Counted from the stretch's first letter, positions 33,504 through 44,872 are shown. The stretch is DNA of 64,000 bases from Anisodus tanguticus (GCA_034509755.1 CM067546.1:34308383-34372382), one strand, 5' to 3'. Translations and numbers: made by a program. Notes: generated by a model from the sequence alone, not told the origin.

Positions 33504-33608
33504 ATAAGTCTTCACTAAGAAAGGTGGTGGTGCATTTGCCCTAGGCATCGGAGCCCGTGCCGGTACCGGAGAGCCTACTCCTCCGACATCCCCAGAAGTG
33601 GACCCCAT
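33504..33608 (-). pseudogene. class A heat-stress transcription factor, first-exon fragment
   Basis: From an ATG at 33608 the minus strand reads 35 codons starting MGSTSGDVGGVGSPVP and ending NAPPPFLVKTY, after which LTR sequence begins and a stop follows at once. The (N)APPPFLxKTY motif marks the start of the heat-shock-factor DNA-binding domain in plant HSFA1-like proteins. The rest of the domain (normally DMVDDP... next) is absent on both sides of the Copia piece, so the gene is truncated at the DNA-binding domain. Sequence upstream on the minus strand (33609 to about 34020) is presumably its leader and promoter. Assignment rests on a short motif. Confidence 0.65.
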
Positions 33609-34080
33609 TGCTAACAAAGAAAATTTTCAGTTGGTGAAGGCAAGGCTGATCATATAAGAATGTATAGATACATATGTCCTATACGTATGTAGGAAGAGGG
33701 TTTTAGGGTTTAAGCACGGAAATTTGGAAGAAAACATAAACTAAATTTTAGAGAGAGAGAGATGCGTGTGTGAAGTAGAGAGAGAAAATATATATATTAA
33801 ATAGATGTTTATGTGAAAGACACATCTTTATTTAATTTTTCGCATATATGTATTTACCAAGTATAATTATAGGAAAAATATTTAAATTTACTTTGAACTA
33901 TTCATAATTATCTACTTTTGCCTTTAGTTAATATAATATAATTGGCAACAGAACTACATCAAACTGATCTACATTTGGCCCTTTTCACTATGAGAATGAG
34001 TAGCACTATAAATTACTTGATTTTAGTTGAAGAAAGGCATAAAGGATCATTTTGTATAGTTCATAAACAAAGTTTTTAGT
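33609..34080. other. presumed 5' leader/promoter region of the HSF fragment
   Basis: On the minus strand there is an aaaccctaaaaccc-type leader motif near 33700-33715 and purine (ga)n sequence at 33753-33765. No other feature is seen. Confidence 0.4.
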
Positions 34081-37000
34081 AAGAGTGGCCATGTGGGCCG
34101 GGATTTGGTCAGTCGGGTCAGGACCGGCGGGATCAGGGCGGGACGGGGAGGGGCGTCCCGTCCCGTTTCCGATCCCGTCGGAATCGGGTCGGGGCGGGAT
34201 CGGTTTTTTTTTTGTTTTGCACTTAATTTTAAAAATAACATATATATATAAAAAACTTAATAATTAAAAAAGATAGTGTAATAAAAACATACCAAAGCTA
34301 TTTTTGTGCCTCTTATATTATTTAATAGACATGATTTTTTTTGTAATACAAATACAATTGTCAAAATTGCAACTTTGTGGTGTTGTTCAAAAGTTGCAAA
34401 TTACATAGTAAAATTGCAATTAAAAAAATTACATTTTGAAAAAAAACATGTTCTAGTTTCTTGATAATTTCCTGTGGTTCTTCGGTTGGAATTGGTATTT
34501 GTTGGTCAAATTGCTCCGCGTCGCTTCCACCACCTTCGGATAAGATTTCGTTGTAGTTTTCGTCTTCTTCTTCGTTGATCACCGGTTGACCGCACTTTTC
34601 CGCTCCGCTCGTATCCAATCTCTGAATAATACTACAATCTCCAAGCTGTCTCCAGCTAATGAGTGTCTGTGTTCTCCTATTGATATCTGCCGGTAGAAAA
34701 AGCGCTTTCAGACGCCGTTGATGACGCTTAAATGTTCAAAATATCTCGGGCCATCATTGAAAGTGTCGGGAAGGTCTTCTCATTCCCCCTCCAGTATTTC
34801 AGCAAGTCTTCACGTCTTTCTTCATTGAGAACTGCTTGGTACGGTACAGAACCCTGCAAAATAAAAATATCAAACTCGCTAATTTGGTTAGTAGCGGTAC
34901 AACCGCACATTCTATTTATGAGGCTTTTAATACTAGCCGCAGAAACAGCATGTCTTTTGTGAGGTTGTGTTGAAGAAGAAGAAGATGGTATGGAAGCCGG
35001 TAGGTTGCTAGCACTTTCTTGTTGGTAAAACCTATATACTTTTTTGCATTCGTCTTCTACGCTAGACAACACTTCTTCTTTAGTTTGTTCAATATGTGGT
35101 GGATGATTTGGATTTTTGGGACTTGGAGGTGTTAGTACTGCTATACAATCGTAAATAGTTTCAATAAGTGATTTGTACCATCTAATTTAATAGTCGGATT
35201 TAATACAACACCAATAATATAAATAGTGAGAATATGAATAAAATATTTTTTTATTTTGATAAACATTTTTTTAATAGCTGCCTTATAAGCTGGTTTATCC
35301 ATATATTCATTAAGTAGTAAAAATATTAGAGCTATATAAAACAACATAGTTGAAATAGTAGGATAATATATACTAGAAATTTGTTTTGTTGCTTGAAAAA
35401 ATTTCTCTAAAAATACAATAAGTTTGGAAATTTTTCCCCAATCGCTATCTACAACCATATCAACTGGATTTTGATTATGAGAGTTAAAAAATAAAGTTAT
35501 AAGTTTTCTATATTCATAAGCAACAAGTAGTTGCTCGTATAAAGAATTCCACCTAGTGGATACTTCTTCTGTAATTTTTCTATAAGGTAGTTGGCAATCG
35601 TGACAAGTTTTTTTATATTCTCTTCTTCGTTGTATTCTATTATCTTTTAAAATAAAATTTATAGCAAATTGTATTTTACTAAGAATGTCTTCAAAAAGTG
35701 ATAGACCATCCTTTACAATTAAGTTATATATATGACACACACATTTTATATGAAAATGTTATGGAAAATATGGAGTTAAACTATTTTTTAAAATTGTAAT
35801 AGCGTAATTGTTAGAAGAAGCGTTATCTAATGTAATAGTCATAATTTTATCAGTTATTCCCTAATAATCGCACACTTGATAAATATTTTCTGCAATAAAA
35901 GTACTAGTGTGCCTATCATCTATATATCTATACGCTAAGATACGTTTTTGCATAGATCATTTATAATCTATCCAATGACAGGTTATCGTTAAATAATCAT
36001 GGTCGTTAGTACTACGGCCTATAACAGAAGTGATAACCACTTTTCCATTAAAATGATATAATGAATAACGTAAATACTGTTGATATTCATGTACGAATTT
36101 AAATACACCTCCCTTAACAGTTGATCTAGGAAAACCGTTAAAAACAGGATTATACATATCTCTAATGTAATGAATAAAACCGGGAGATGAAGGAAATGAA
36201 AAAGGCAAACCCTCCACAACAACTAATTTTGCTATTGCTTCCCTATCTCTATGTTTATCGTATTTAGGGCCTACAATTTCCCCCGTCATAGAGTTAATTT
36301 GACCATGTACTTGGTCCGGGACAGTATGTGAACCTTGTTCTGATGGAGCGGACGTTTGCGCACCTGATTTTGAAGCCTCGTATTGAGCATATCTAGCTGG
36401 ATGAGCCCTTGCTACGTGTCTCATTAAACCCCCCGTCCCACCGTGACCTTTTTCAGTTTTAAATTTTAAAACATCTTTACAAATTTTACATCTAGCTACT
36501 TGATTCTCTACGTCCCTATCAAACAATGTCCATGCATCTAATTTTAATGTTCATTTTGCTGGACCTCGTCTCATACTAGGGGGAATATGAGACATTTCAG
36601 TTGAAGGTGCACTAGTGGGTGTGTTGTCATCTACATTAGTGGGTGTATCATCTAGGTCATCGTCTAAATTAAAGTCTTCTTGAGTTCCAGAAAATAGCTT
36701 ATCATCTAAATCTAATAGTATTGTAGGAAAATGTTCAGTATCAACAAAATCATCATGTGTAGGAATAGAATTCTGTCTAGAAATAGGATGACTAGAAGAA
36801 GTACCCTTGCCCTTGTTGCCCCTACTAGAAGAAGCATGACCCATACCCGTAAGCATACGTTTAAATCATTCCATTATAAATTTATAATTATACTAATGAA
36901 TAATTAAAGTAAATAAAATTAAGTGTGCTAAATAAAGTAAGCAGACAATATTAATTTGATGAAGGAACAAATGTACCAAACGCCGACGTAACGTCGACGT

Positions 37001-37491
37001 GTAATCGAGAGGTTGAAAATTGAAACTTTGCTCGATGGAAGATCCTCAAGCTAGTTGCCAACTTCACTCCCAAATGAATAAATAAAATTGAATATTTAAT
37101 AGACAATGTAGACATGTAGAGAGATAGATTGAGAGATTGTAGGAATATTTGTGAGAAAGATAAGAGAAAATGAGGTATTTATAGTTGAGAAATTTGGTTA
37201 AAGTGTAAATATAATAACTTATGGGTTAAAAATAAATATTAAGGGGGTAGGGGGAGGCAAAAAATGACCGTGGCACAACGACCAAAATGTAAAATGGATG
37301 TTGGTGCAACAATTATTTGTGCAAAAGGGGGTGGTTTCGGGCGGGATCGGGGCGGGCCTGGCGGGATTGGGGCGGGCCGGGACAGGTCGGGACGAGACCA
37401 TGTTCCGTCTCTGTTCGAGTCACGATACCGCAATTTTTTTTTTTTAAAACAAGGTCGGGTTCGGACGGGACCGGAGCGGTGTCAGGGCGGG
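34081..37491 (-). mobile_element. hAT-family DNA transposon with GC-rich subterminal regions
   Basis: A decayed hAT transposase gene (34361-36856, minus) is bracketed by two strikingly GC-rich blocks, about 34085-34205 and 37325-37490, made of degenerate gggcggga/gggacgg motifs in an otherwise AT-rich region. Repeated GC-rich subterminal motifs are typical transposase-binding regions of hAT elements. Possible 8-bp duplications tttttagt (34073-34080) and attttagt (37492-37499) differ at one base. The terminal inverted repeats are not convincing, so the exact ends are uncertain by some tens of bases. Confidence 0.7.
34361..36856 (-). pseudogene. hAT transposase (BED zinc finger, RNase H-like core, dimerisation domain), broken
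   Basis: Reading the minus strand from the ATG at 36856: an acidic serine-rich leader; a BED zinc finger (CKICKDVLKF ... MRHVARAHPA); then DKHRDREAIAKLVVVEGLPF, NPVFNGFPRSTVK and an RNase H-like core (ITLDNASSNNYAI, CVCHIYNLIVKDGL, EVSTRWNSLYEQL, KISKLIVFLEKFFQATKQIS); then the hAT dimerisation region (DLLKYWRGNEKTFPTLSMMA, RDILNI-stop-ASSTASESAFS) and an acidic tail (EEEDENYNEIL). In-frame stops occur near 36550, 35955, 35870 and 34722, and there is a frameshift near 34690. It is a member of the Ac/RICESLEEPER-like plant hAT group and cannot make a full protein. Confidence 0.85.
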
Positions 37492-37563
37492 ATTTTAGTG
37501 ATTCTTGAACATTGGATTTTAGTGATTCTTGAACATTGGATTTTAGTGATTCTTGAACATTGG
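37492..37563. repeat. three exact 24-bp tandem repeats at the hAT right edge
   Basis: attttagtgattcttgaaca-ttgg occurs three times without change (37492-37515, 37516-37539, 37540-37563). The repeat begins with the sequence that resembles the putative hAT target duplication, so it may have arisen by slippage at the insertion edge. Confidence 0.9.
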
Positions 37564-38044
37564 ATTTTGTCTCCTTTCTCCACGCTCGATGGGACTAAAA
37601 GCAACAAAAAATAAAGTGTATTACTGTACTACTTTATATGAAAAAGCAAGGACAATTTTAAGTATAAATACAAAGATAAGGGACTATTTTGAAAACTAAA
37701 GTTTATAATCAAGCTCTCCTAGTTCCAGTTTGGCGGGAAAAAAAAAAGAGGTCGTCGGCGATTGAGCCGGAATCTCCCGATCTAGTGTGACAACTTGATA
37801 ACGTCGATGCCCTCACTTCCGTTCGCTGGAAGAAGCAACAGGTTCCTTCTTCCTTCTCCCATTGCTTAGCTTCTCTTATACTCGTAAAATTTCAATTGGG
37901 TATCACTAATTTGCTGTTTCCTCCTCCACAATTACAATCAGGATGCAGTTTTGGAGTTATCGGAACACGGCATAGTGTTTACTTGCAACGCGAGGTTTTA
38001 CAATTTCTATGTCTCTCTACTTTACCTGTTTCTTTTTTAGAGAT

Positions 38045-38385
38045 AATAGACAAAAACACAGCTGAACTATTGTTTTTTCACAAGTTTCACACAACTATTA
38101 GCTGATCCCTTTTTCTACCTGAACTATCACTTTTTCATTAGTTTCACACCAACTATCAGTTGTCTCATTTTCCTACTAAACTTTCACCATCTATATATTA
38201 AAACACACCTCAACTAACGGTAATAGTAGTTCTGGTAGGAAAAGGGAACAACTGATAGTTGAGGTTGGGGTGTGAAACTCGCGAAAAGGTAATAGTAGTT
38301 CTGGTAGGAAAATGGAACAACCGATAATTGAGGTTGAGGTGTGAAACTCGCGAAAAAGTGATAATTCAGGTGTGTTTTGACCATT
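38045..38385. mobile_element. foldback/MITE-like repeat in RAD1 intron 2
   Basis: Left side: two variants of ctgaactat...tttcacac(c)aactat (about 38053-38095 and 38120-38160). Right side: two direct 66-69-bp units starting gtaatagtagttctggtagg (about 38219 and 38288), which are complementary to the left units. The whole folds on itself around about 38185-38205. No coding capacity. The exact ends and any target duplication are unclear. Confidence 0.7.
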
Positions 38386-38482
38386 AACTCTTCTTTTTAA
38401 GTGATGTGAATTAGTAGGTTTTCTATGATACTGAATTAGGTGTTTATTATCTTGCGTAGTTATTTGTTCGTTATGAATATAG

Positions 38483-39500
38483 TGTTGGTTACAATGGTGC
38501 AGGAATTGAAATAAGTAACTGCTAAGTATTACAACACAATGAAATTACAACAACTGAAATTTCAATAAACTGGAACAGTTTTGATATGCTGAGTCGAGTG
38601 ATGTCACTCTGTCTTTAAGACAAGATTGCCCCGTATATATCCTTTCTACGTTCTAGACAATAGTCTCCCAAGATAAAACAGCAACTCAACAAATGAGCAA
38701 AGAAAACTCAAGTGTTACTTTGAAGAATTTTGAGTAATGAAATGATGCTAGAAAGTAGTAGAAAGAATCGGATTTCGTTTTTATGTTCTGTCTAGTCTCA
38801 ACAATTGGCAAAAGCTTCATGATATAGTTGTAAGGAGAGGACTTACCAACTGCCCACATAATTGTTGTTACTAGTCAAGTAATGACAATTATGGAGATAG
38901 TAATTCAGCCAAAATAAATGGTGAATTGATGTGCAACAGATTAGTTTTTAGGGAGAGTTATTCAGCCAAAATAAATGACTGAATTAAGTGCATATTAATG
39001 TTGGTTAACGTTCCAAAACCCAACAGCAAAAGCACAAGTTCTCTGCCCAATTTAACTTACTAGAAACTTCAGAGACCAAACTGTAAATATGAAGCAAAAC
39101 CCACGACCCACGACCCACGACCCACGACCCGTGTGTGGGCTTATCCTCGAACCGAAGCACATCTAGGTCCTCTCTCCTTTAAACACATGGGATACCCCTT
39201 GGGGTCCCAAACCCCAAGCTAATTTTGAGACTTATAAACTAAACAAATCTTTCTTCCCCCACCGATGAGGGAGGATTGGTCTAAATACCACACTTTTTCA
39301 TGCTTCAAACACCTCACTTTTGTGGACCAATATCTCTTTCATTTCTCAACGAAATTTGACGATCTTTGGCCCTATTGTTATCTACTTACTTAGTAGATTA
39401 TGCACGTGTGAAGAACCGAAATTTCCAACATGCGGAACACTAGTGTTTAAGTCATTAAAGATGGTTGGACGCAACTCCCGCCAAAGGCAAATTTCCAACA
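38483..39500 (-). mobile_element. Copia solo LTR inserted in RAD1 exon 3, with target-site duplication
   Basis: A 1018-bp LTR in minus orientation (element start TGTTGGAAATTTGCC at 39500, end CCAACA at 38483), flanked by the perfect 5-bp repeat TATAG (38478-38482 and 39501-39505). There is no internal region, so the element recombined out between its LTRs. Removing LTR and one TATAG restores the codons for YEYSAEGRPRF, showing that insertion was into coding sequence. It contains a heptamer tandem array (cccacga units, 39101-39130). It is the same family as the LTRs at 24800-25477 and 28970-29375. Confidence 0.93.
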
Positions 39501-39637
39501 TATAGCGCAGAAGGGAGGCCGCGTTTCGGAGTGAGCTTAGGGTTATTTGTTGATTGTTTGAATACATTTTCAGCTCAAGGACATTCAAGTGCTATTGAAA
39601 TACGCTATCCTGGTCCTGATATGAAGCTTCTTCTCAA

Positions 39638-40949
39638 GTAATTATCCCCCGAGACTCGATTTCTATAATTAGGTTGTTGAAATAGCTTTTGGAAGTTGGC
39701 ACCTCCATTGCAGTTCTATGATTCTTGTTTGAAAATGGTCCATTGGTTTATCTAGGGCTGTTTGATCAAATGCATTTTCAATTGACTAGATAGAGTACAA
39801 TTTGAAAGATTGATAGAGTGAATTGAGACCTATTAGCACCAAAAAGACTTAGAAGAAGGAAAAAAGCATCTTTAGTTATTATCTAAAAATTGAAGATAAT
39901 GGATGCACCTCTTAATATAATGTGCATATTTTAAAAAGTTTCTTTAAGATTTTGATGTACATTTATAATATTCGAGTATTATACAGTGAGTTTTTTTCTT
40001 ATATGCTGGATCCGTCTTTGGTCTCAAGGTCATACCAAATTACTCCTCATTTTAATTAGCATAAACATGAATTAGTGATAGAGCAAGTCTTTTTTTCATT
40101 AATGTGCATTGGTTTTCTAGAGCACACTGTTTTTCCTTTGTATACATCTGCCTTGTATTGAGTTGAAGTTTAGATAGACCTCAATAAAGAGATAAAGTGA
40201 AATGGTAATTGTCAATGTTCAAGTAATTGAGTAGTTTGTCCATTAAATCAATGTTGATGCATCACATTCTTTACAAGTTTTGTTATATGTTTATCCTTCC
40301 CTTGACTGATAGAGGAGTTATGCAGAATCTAGGTAGCAAAATCACTTTATCTTTTGGCATATTTTGCTACAAAAACCATGTGTCTGTATGCTTCACATCT
40401 TATTCACATAATATATGTTTTCGGACCAGGAGTAGCATAAAATTCTCTTATTAAAGATTGTTCTTCGTGTGTCTTTTGTTAATTTCTTTGTGTTTATGAC
40501 TCTACTTGACAAATAATTCTATCTATATAATCGTACTAGTTTATTTTCTGATTATGCTCTCATAATAGACAGGATGGACTAAAGAACATATAGTAATGAT
40601 AAGTCACTTAGAGGAACTCGCTTTTGTTTCCTAATATTTACTGGAAGTCGAAGCTTCTGCTGTTCTTCTTTTCTTTAGTCTTGGGAAATCAATGCTATCT
40701 ATCAGGTTAGTGAGTATATCAAGCTAAATAAGTGAATCTGGTTTGTTAGGCATGCTTTCTTTGATGTTTGGTGTAAACTTGGCTTCAGTTTCTTTAATGG
40801 ATTCCTAAGAGCTAAGGAATAGAAAAGGTCCGAAACATTTAAATGTATGGTTTGTATTCTAGCAAAGTATATGTTCTTTCTTCCAGGACTGTACAGTATG
40901 TACTATTTCATTTTTGTTCTATTCTTTTATCATTTGAGAAGAGGTGTAA
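39638..40949. other. RAD1 intron sequence
   Basis: AT-rich intron-like sequence between RAD1 exons; no other gene or clear repeat noticed. The exon expected between LLLK and SAALKE is not visible here to me. Confidence 0.5.
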
Positions 40950-41715
40950 GGGAGACTTCCACAAGGAAACTTGACAACAACATACCCAGTGAAATCCCAC
41001 AATGTGGGGTCTGGGGAGGGTAGAGTGTACGCAGACCTTATCCCTACTAAGGTAGGGAGGTTGTTTCCGAAAGACCCCCGGCTCAAGGAAAAGCAGAAAA
41101 GGATGTCAGATAAAGACAAGAAATTCAAAGCAGTATGGAAATGAAAATAACGAAAGCGACTAAGCCATGATACAACAGTTTGGAAACGGGACAGTAGCTA
41201 CCACAGATAAAATAAGATCATCGAAGTACAAGAAATAACAGATAGTATTAGAAATCAAAACACAAGAAACTATAGAGCGATACTACGACTACTATAATGA
41301 AAGGATAATCGAGACTACCTACTAGCTTTCTACCCTAGTCTGGGTCTTCCATAACCTCCTATCTAAGGTCATGTCCTCGGTAAGTTGTAACTGTGTCATG
41401 TCATGTCTAATCACCTCTCCCCAATACTTCTTCGGCCTACCCCTACCTCTTCTGAAACCGTCCATAGCCAACCTCTCACACCTCCACACTGGGTATCTGT
41501 GTCACTCTTCACATGTCCAAACCATCTCAGTCTTGCTTTCCGCATCTTATCCTCCACCGAGGCCACTCTCACCTTGTCCCAGATAGCCTCATTCCTAATC
41601 CGGTCTCTCCTAGTGTGCCCACACATCCATCGCAACATTCTCATCTCCGCAACTTTCATCTTTTGAACGTGAGAGATCTTAATTGGCCAACACTCCGCCC
41701 CATATCACTAGGAAA
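40950..41715 (-). mobile_element. LINE (RTE-type) 3' end, 5'-truncated
   Basis: Minus-strand frame 41411-41659 reads KVAEMRMLRWMCGHTRRDRI, KVRVASVEDKMRKARLRWFG and HVKS, the characteristic C-terminus of a plant LINE reverse-transcriptase ORF that is abundant in Solanaceae. The 3' UTR (about 40970-41090) has the usual block acccagtgaaatcccacaa and ggggtctggggagggta, and ends in a ttgacaacaaca-type tail at about 40970-40982. Only about 0.75 kb remains, consistent with 5' truncation during target-primed insertion into the RAD1 intron. Confidence 0.8.
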
Positions 41716-42950
41716 CTTGTCAAATATCCAAAAATGTTTTAGGTAGTATTTCATCCATACTTCCATTTTGTGATAGATTCGGTATTCCAATACTTAGAAA
41801 TGGAGTTAAGCCTCTTTTGTTGCATGAGGAAGAGTTCACTATATGTTTTGCACGCCATGAATAGGACATTTTTGCTGGTTTTTTTTTTTAAATTTCAGGC
41901 TTTGAATGCTAGGTTATTTGAAGCGGTGAAATGAATCACATACAAATTCCCTGATTTTATATGTTGAAAGATCGATATAAAAATGTCTTTTTGATGGTAG
42001 AATCAGAAACCTAATGCTTTCAAAATTCCCGGTTCAAAACACCATTACATTTAATTGACTGCGGATGGCCAAGGCAAAAAATATTTGGAGTGAGAAGTTT
42101 CTTTGCAGTTGTCTAGTATATGACTTCTCCAGCAATGTGAAATTGTGAACACCCAAACAGGTGGCTACTTAAGTATCACGGGCTCAGCTCAGTCTGCTAG
42201 TGTGCACTGCACACACTATCAAACTAACCCCATTTCCAGTTCCTTGTTCTATAGAACTTTAAACTTGAAATTTAGATTTAGTATCTTGACGACATTTGAT
42301 TAGTTGAGTCGTGTAAGAGAAATTATCTGTCTCCATCTGGTATGCCTCGTTCAGGAGGCTGCATCTGGAAATATAACCTAATTTTCTGCCATTACTGTGG
42401 ATTTATTATCCCTGATACTGAAATAAATGTGCCAATGGCCATCAACCAAATTCTCTGTAAATGATGCCCCAGAAGCAGCTGCTTCGTTTCAAAATGGTGT
42501 TTCCTATTTTGACTAAATTTGTCAGTCACCCTGGTTTGCAGAAGCAATCAACAAATCCAAGGGTAGTACACCGTTCATCTGGTTTCCTCTCCATATTATC
42601 TCTTAAATTTGTTCAGAAAGGAGGGAAAGGAAAAGAAAGGTAGGAGAATAGCGAGAAGGAATATAGAAGAGGAAGTGAAGGAGACCAATTTTATTTCCTT
42701 AGTTTGGTTCAAGCAGATTTTGGGAGGAAAATAAAGTTGTATTCGTCTTCCCTTCTTTTTGAAGTAAAGTCGTATTCTTCTTCGATGCTTTTAAAGTTAA
42801 GCAAGTCGACCAGAAGTAAAACTTGTTTTTCCCCCTCCTTTTATCTTCCTTGTGCTTCTTAATGGTAAAGCAAAAACAAAAAAGAATAATTTAGAATTTT
42901 CATTGATTTTGTCTCTCATTTCCTTTAATCCAAAGAAATAAGAGTTCATC
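41716..42950. other. RAD1 intron sequence
   Basis: No additional gene seen; short frames lack domains. Confidence 0.45.
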
Positions 42951-43238
42951 AGAAGTAGAATTTAAGTCTATGGTCATGTTTTGGCTTGCTGGTCTTCAAG
43001 TCCCAAGAGAGAGCTTAAACAACATTTCTAAAGTTAGCTTACTTCACGTTTTCATGAGTGTAAAGTGCCGTGAATTCATATATGAAATGTGTTCAGAAGT
43101 AGAATTCAAGTATATGGTCAAGTTTTGGCTTGCCCAAGAGAGAACTTAAACAACCTTTCTGAAGTTAGCTTGCTTCACGTTTTCATAAGTGTAAAGTACC
43201 GTGAAATCATATGTGAAATGTGTTCTTCGTCCTTCATT
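42951..43238. repeat. 144-bp tandem duplication in RAD1 intron
   Basis: agaagtagaattyaagt at 42951 and 43095 starts two ~144-bp units sharing ggcttgc, cccaagagaga, cttaaacaac, gttagcttrcttcacg and tatgaaatgtgttc, with scattered differences and one short deletion in the second unit. Confidence 0.88.
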
Positions 43239-44003
43239 GTACCACAAAGTGGTTAGCGAAAAGAGGATTATGATTACTTGAAGTCTCATTCCTTTACCTT
43301 TGAGCTAATTATCACCATATCATTGGTTCAATTGATAGTCTGCAGCTCTAAAGGAAGCCATTGACGACCTTGAGTGGCCAGGATCAAGCATTCATCTAGT
43401 CCTACAGCCTACACCACCATCAGTTACCTTTAGAGGTGAAGGCCATGGTGACTTACAGGTAGGGTTTGACCTGATGGTTTACATTCCTTTTTGCAGATAA
43501 GACTTTATGTATCATGTAAACACCGATCTTCTGGTTGCATTTCATTGTGATCGTCAAGTCTCTCACTGGTTTCTCTCCTGACAAGAGTGTGAAGTAAGAA
43601 GCCAAATGTTTTACATTTGTGCTAGACTATATGATCTGATCAAGACCTTGATACGGACAGGTATAAATACAAATTTCTCCGAGCTACAACCTCAAACATA
43701 CTCAGCAGTGTCATCCGGGATAATCGAGGAAGTAAGCTGACCATTGGTAGAGGAGGAATGCTCAAAGTTCAGCATCTGGTCTCCGTTACAAAACCAGCAA
43801 TGCCACACCTGCATGTTGATTCTACTGGCTATCAGCAACCCAGCCGTATTGCCTATATTGAATTCTTTGTCAAGCCAGAGGTAGATGAAGATGATGCGAA
43901 TGATACATAGGAGGTTCTTGCTTAACAAAATTAGTTGCTAAATATTCGTATTGAAGGGGAGATTGGCTGCTAGAATTGACTTTTGCCATTAACTTCCTTA
44001 CAT

Positions 44004-44872
44004 GTACTTTCTAGGGGTGAGCGGGTCCGGTTACCTATTTTTTTTGAACTACCCGGACCCTACCCAGTAAAAGATCGGTTCCTAAATTTACTACTCGGAA
44101 CCTACCCAGACCTTGCGGTTCCGGGTAGGTTCCCGGGTACCCCATAAAGAAATAACTTCTTAAGATGTCTTCATAGCATACGAATTTCGAGAATAACAAT
44201 TCCACTCATAGTTCAAACTGTATTACAGGATTCTATATAACTCACAGCCCTCTAGTTTTATCAACGAACCAATGAACTAAAATTTGAGCATCAGTGCTTT
44301 TCTTCAATCAGTGCTTAACATCCTACAGAACATACTAATCAATCACTACATAAGCAACTGCCTTACCCTCTGCCCAAGCAGCTATCTTGATAATAGACAG
44401 TGAAGCTTTTAAAGGATTCTGCAACAATACAAAAATAATATCATCTTTTAATCGTTATGTTTGATGATACCTGAAGAACTCTTATTAAGAATCTTACAAG
44501 CTCCTATGAAAGTACGAACTAGTAAGAACTATCTACCAATATAAAGTGAAAAACTATATTAGTTTTCCTCAAGCCTCAAAGACTTCACTAACTTTTGGAC
44601 CATCTCGTATAGGGGAAGTGTTATCTTGATAAGTTTGGAATTAAAAAATTAAAAAATTTTAATATTTCATAGGTTCCGGGTAACGGTTCCGCGGCTGGGT
44701 ACCCCCTCTCTATTTGTCGGAACTAGAACCGGACCCGACATTGATCGGTTCCTAATTTTACTACCCGAAACCTATCCGTTGTTTTAATATATCTATCCGG
44801 AATCTACTTGTTAGTGTCGGTTCCGGTCGGGTATCTGGGTACCTTGTACCTGTGCTCACCCCTAGTACTTTC
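44004..44872. mobile_element. non-autonomous hAT element (853 bp) with perfect TIRs and 8-bp TSD
   Basis: The element 44012-44864 starts TAGGGGTGAGC and ends with its exact complement GCTCACCCCTA, flanked by GTACTTTC on both sides (44004-44011 and 44865-44872). Subterminal regions on both sides are rich in ccggttcc/gggtacc motifs (44025-44150 and 44670-44850) and are partly complementary. It has no transposase. It lies about 100 bp after the RAD1 stop codon. Confidence 0.92.

Larger units (their letters stand above)
37749..43910 (+). pseudogene. RAD1: RAD1 (9-1-1 checkpoint clamp subunit) pseudogene, multi-exon
   Basis: RAD1 forms the RAD9-RAD1-HUS1 DNA-damage clamp. Exons seen on plus: 37749-37841 (SSAIEPESPDLV, stop TGA at 37788, QLDNVDALTSVRWKKQQ); 37942-37994 (DAVLELSEHGI, then YLQRE in another frame); 38460-38482 plus 39506-39637 (LFVRYEYS | AEGRPRFGVSLGLFVDCLNT, HSSAIEIRYPGPDMKLLLK); 43339-43458 (SAALKEAIDDLEWPGSSIHL ... 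FRGEGHGDLQ); 43497-43568 (DFMYHVNTDLLVAFHCDRQV with a 1-base insertion); 43661-43910 (YKYKFLRATTSN, SKLTIGRGGMLKVQHLVSV, QQPSRIAYIEFFVKPE, stop). Defects: ATG is AGG, in-frame stop, out-of-frame exon 2 deletion, solo LTR in exon 3, exon 5 frameshift. The exon between 39637 and 43339 was not found. Splice sites mostly remain. Confidence 0.88.

Noticed and set aside
34073..37499. tttttagt / attttagt as the hAT target duplication
   Set aside because: One mismatch, and the adjacent element ends do not form a convincing inverted repeat; kept only as a possibility.
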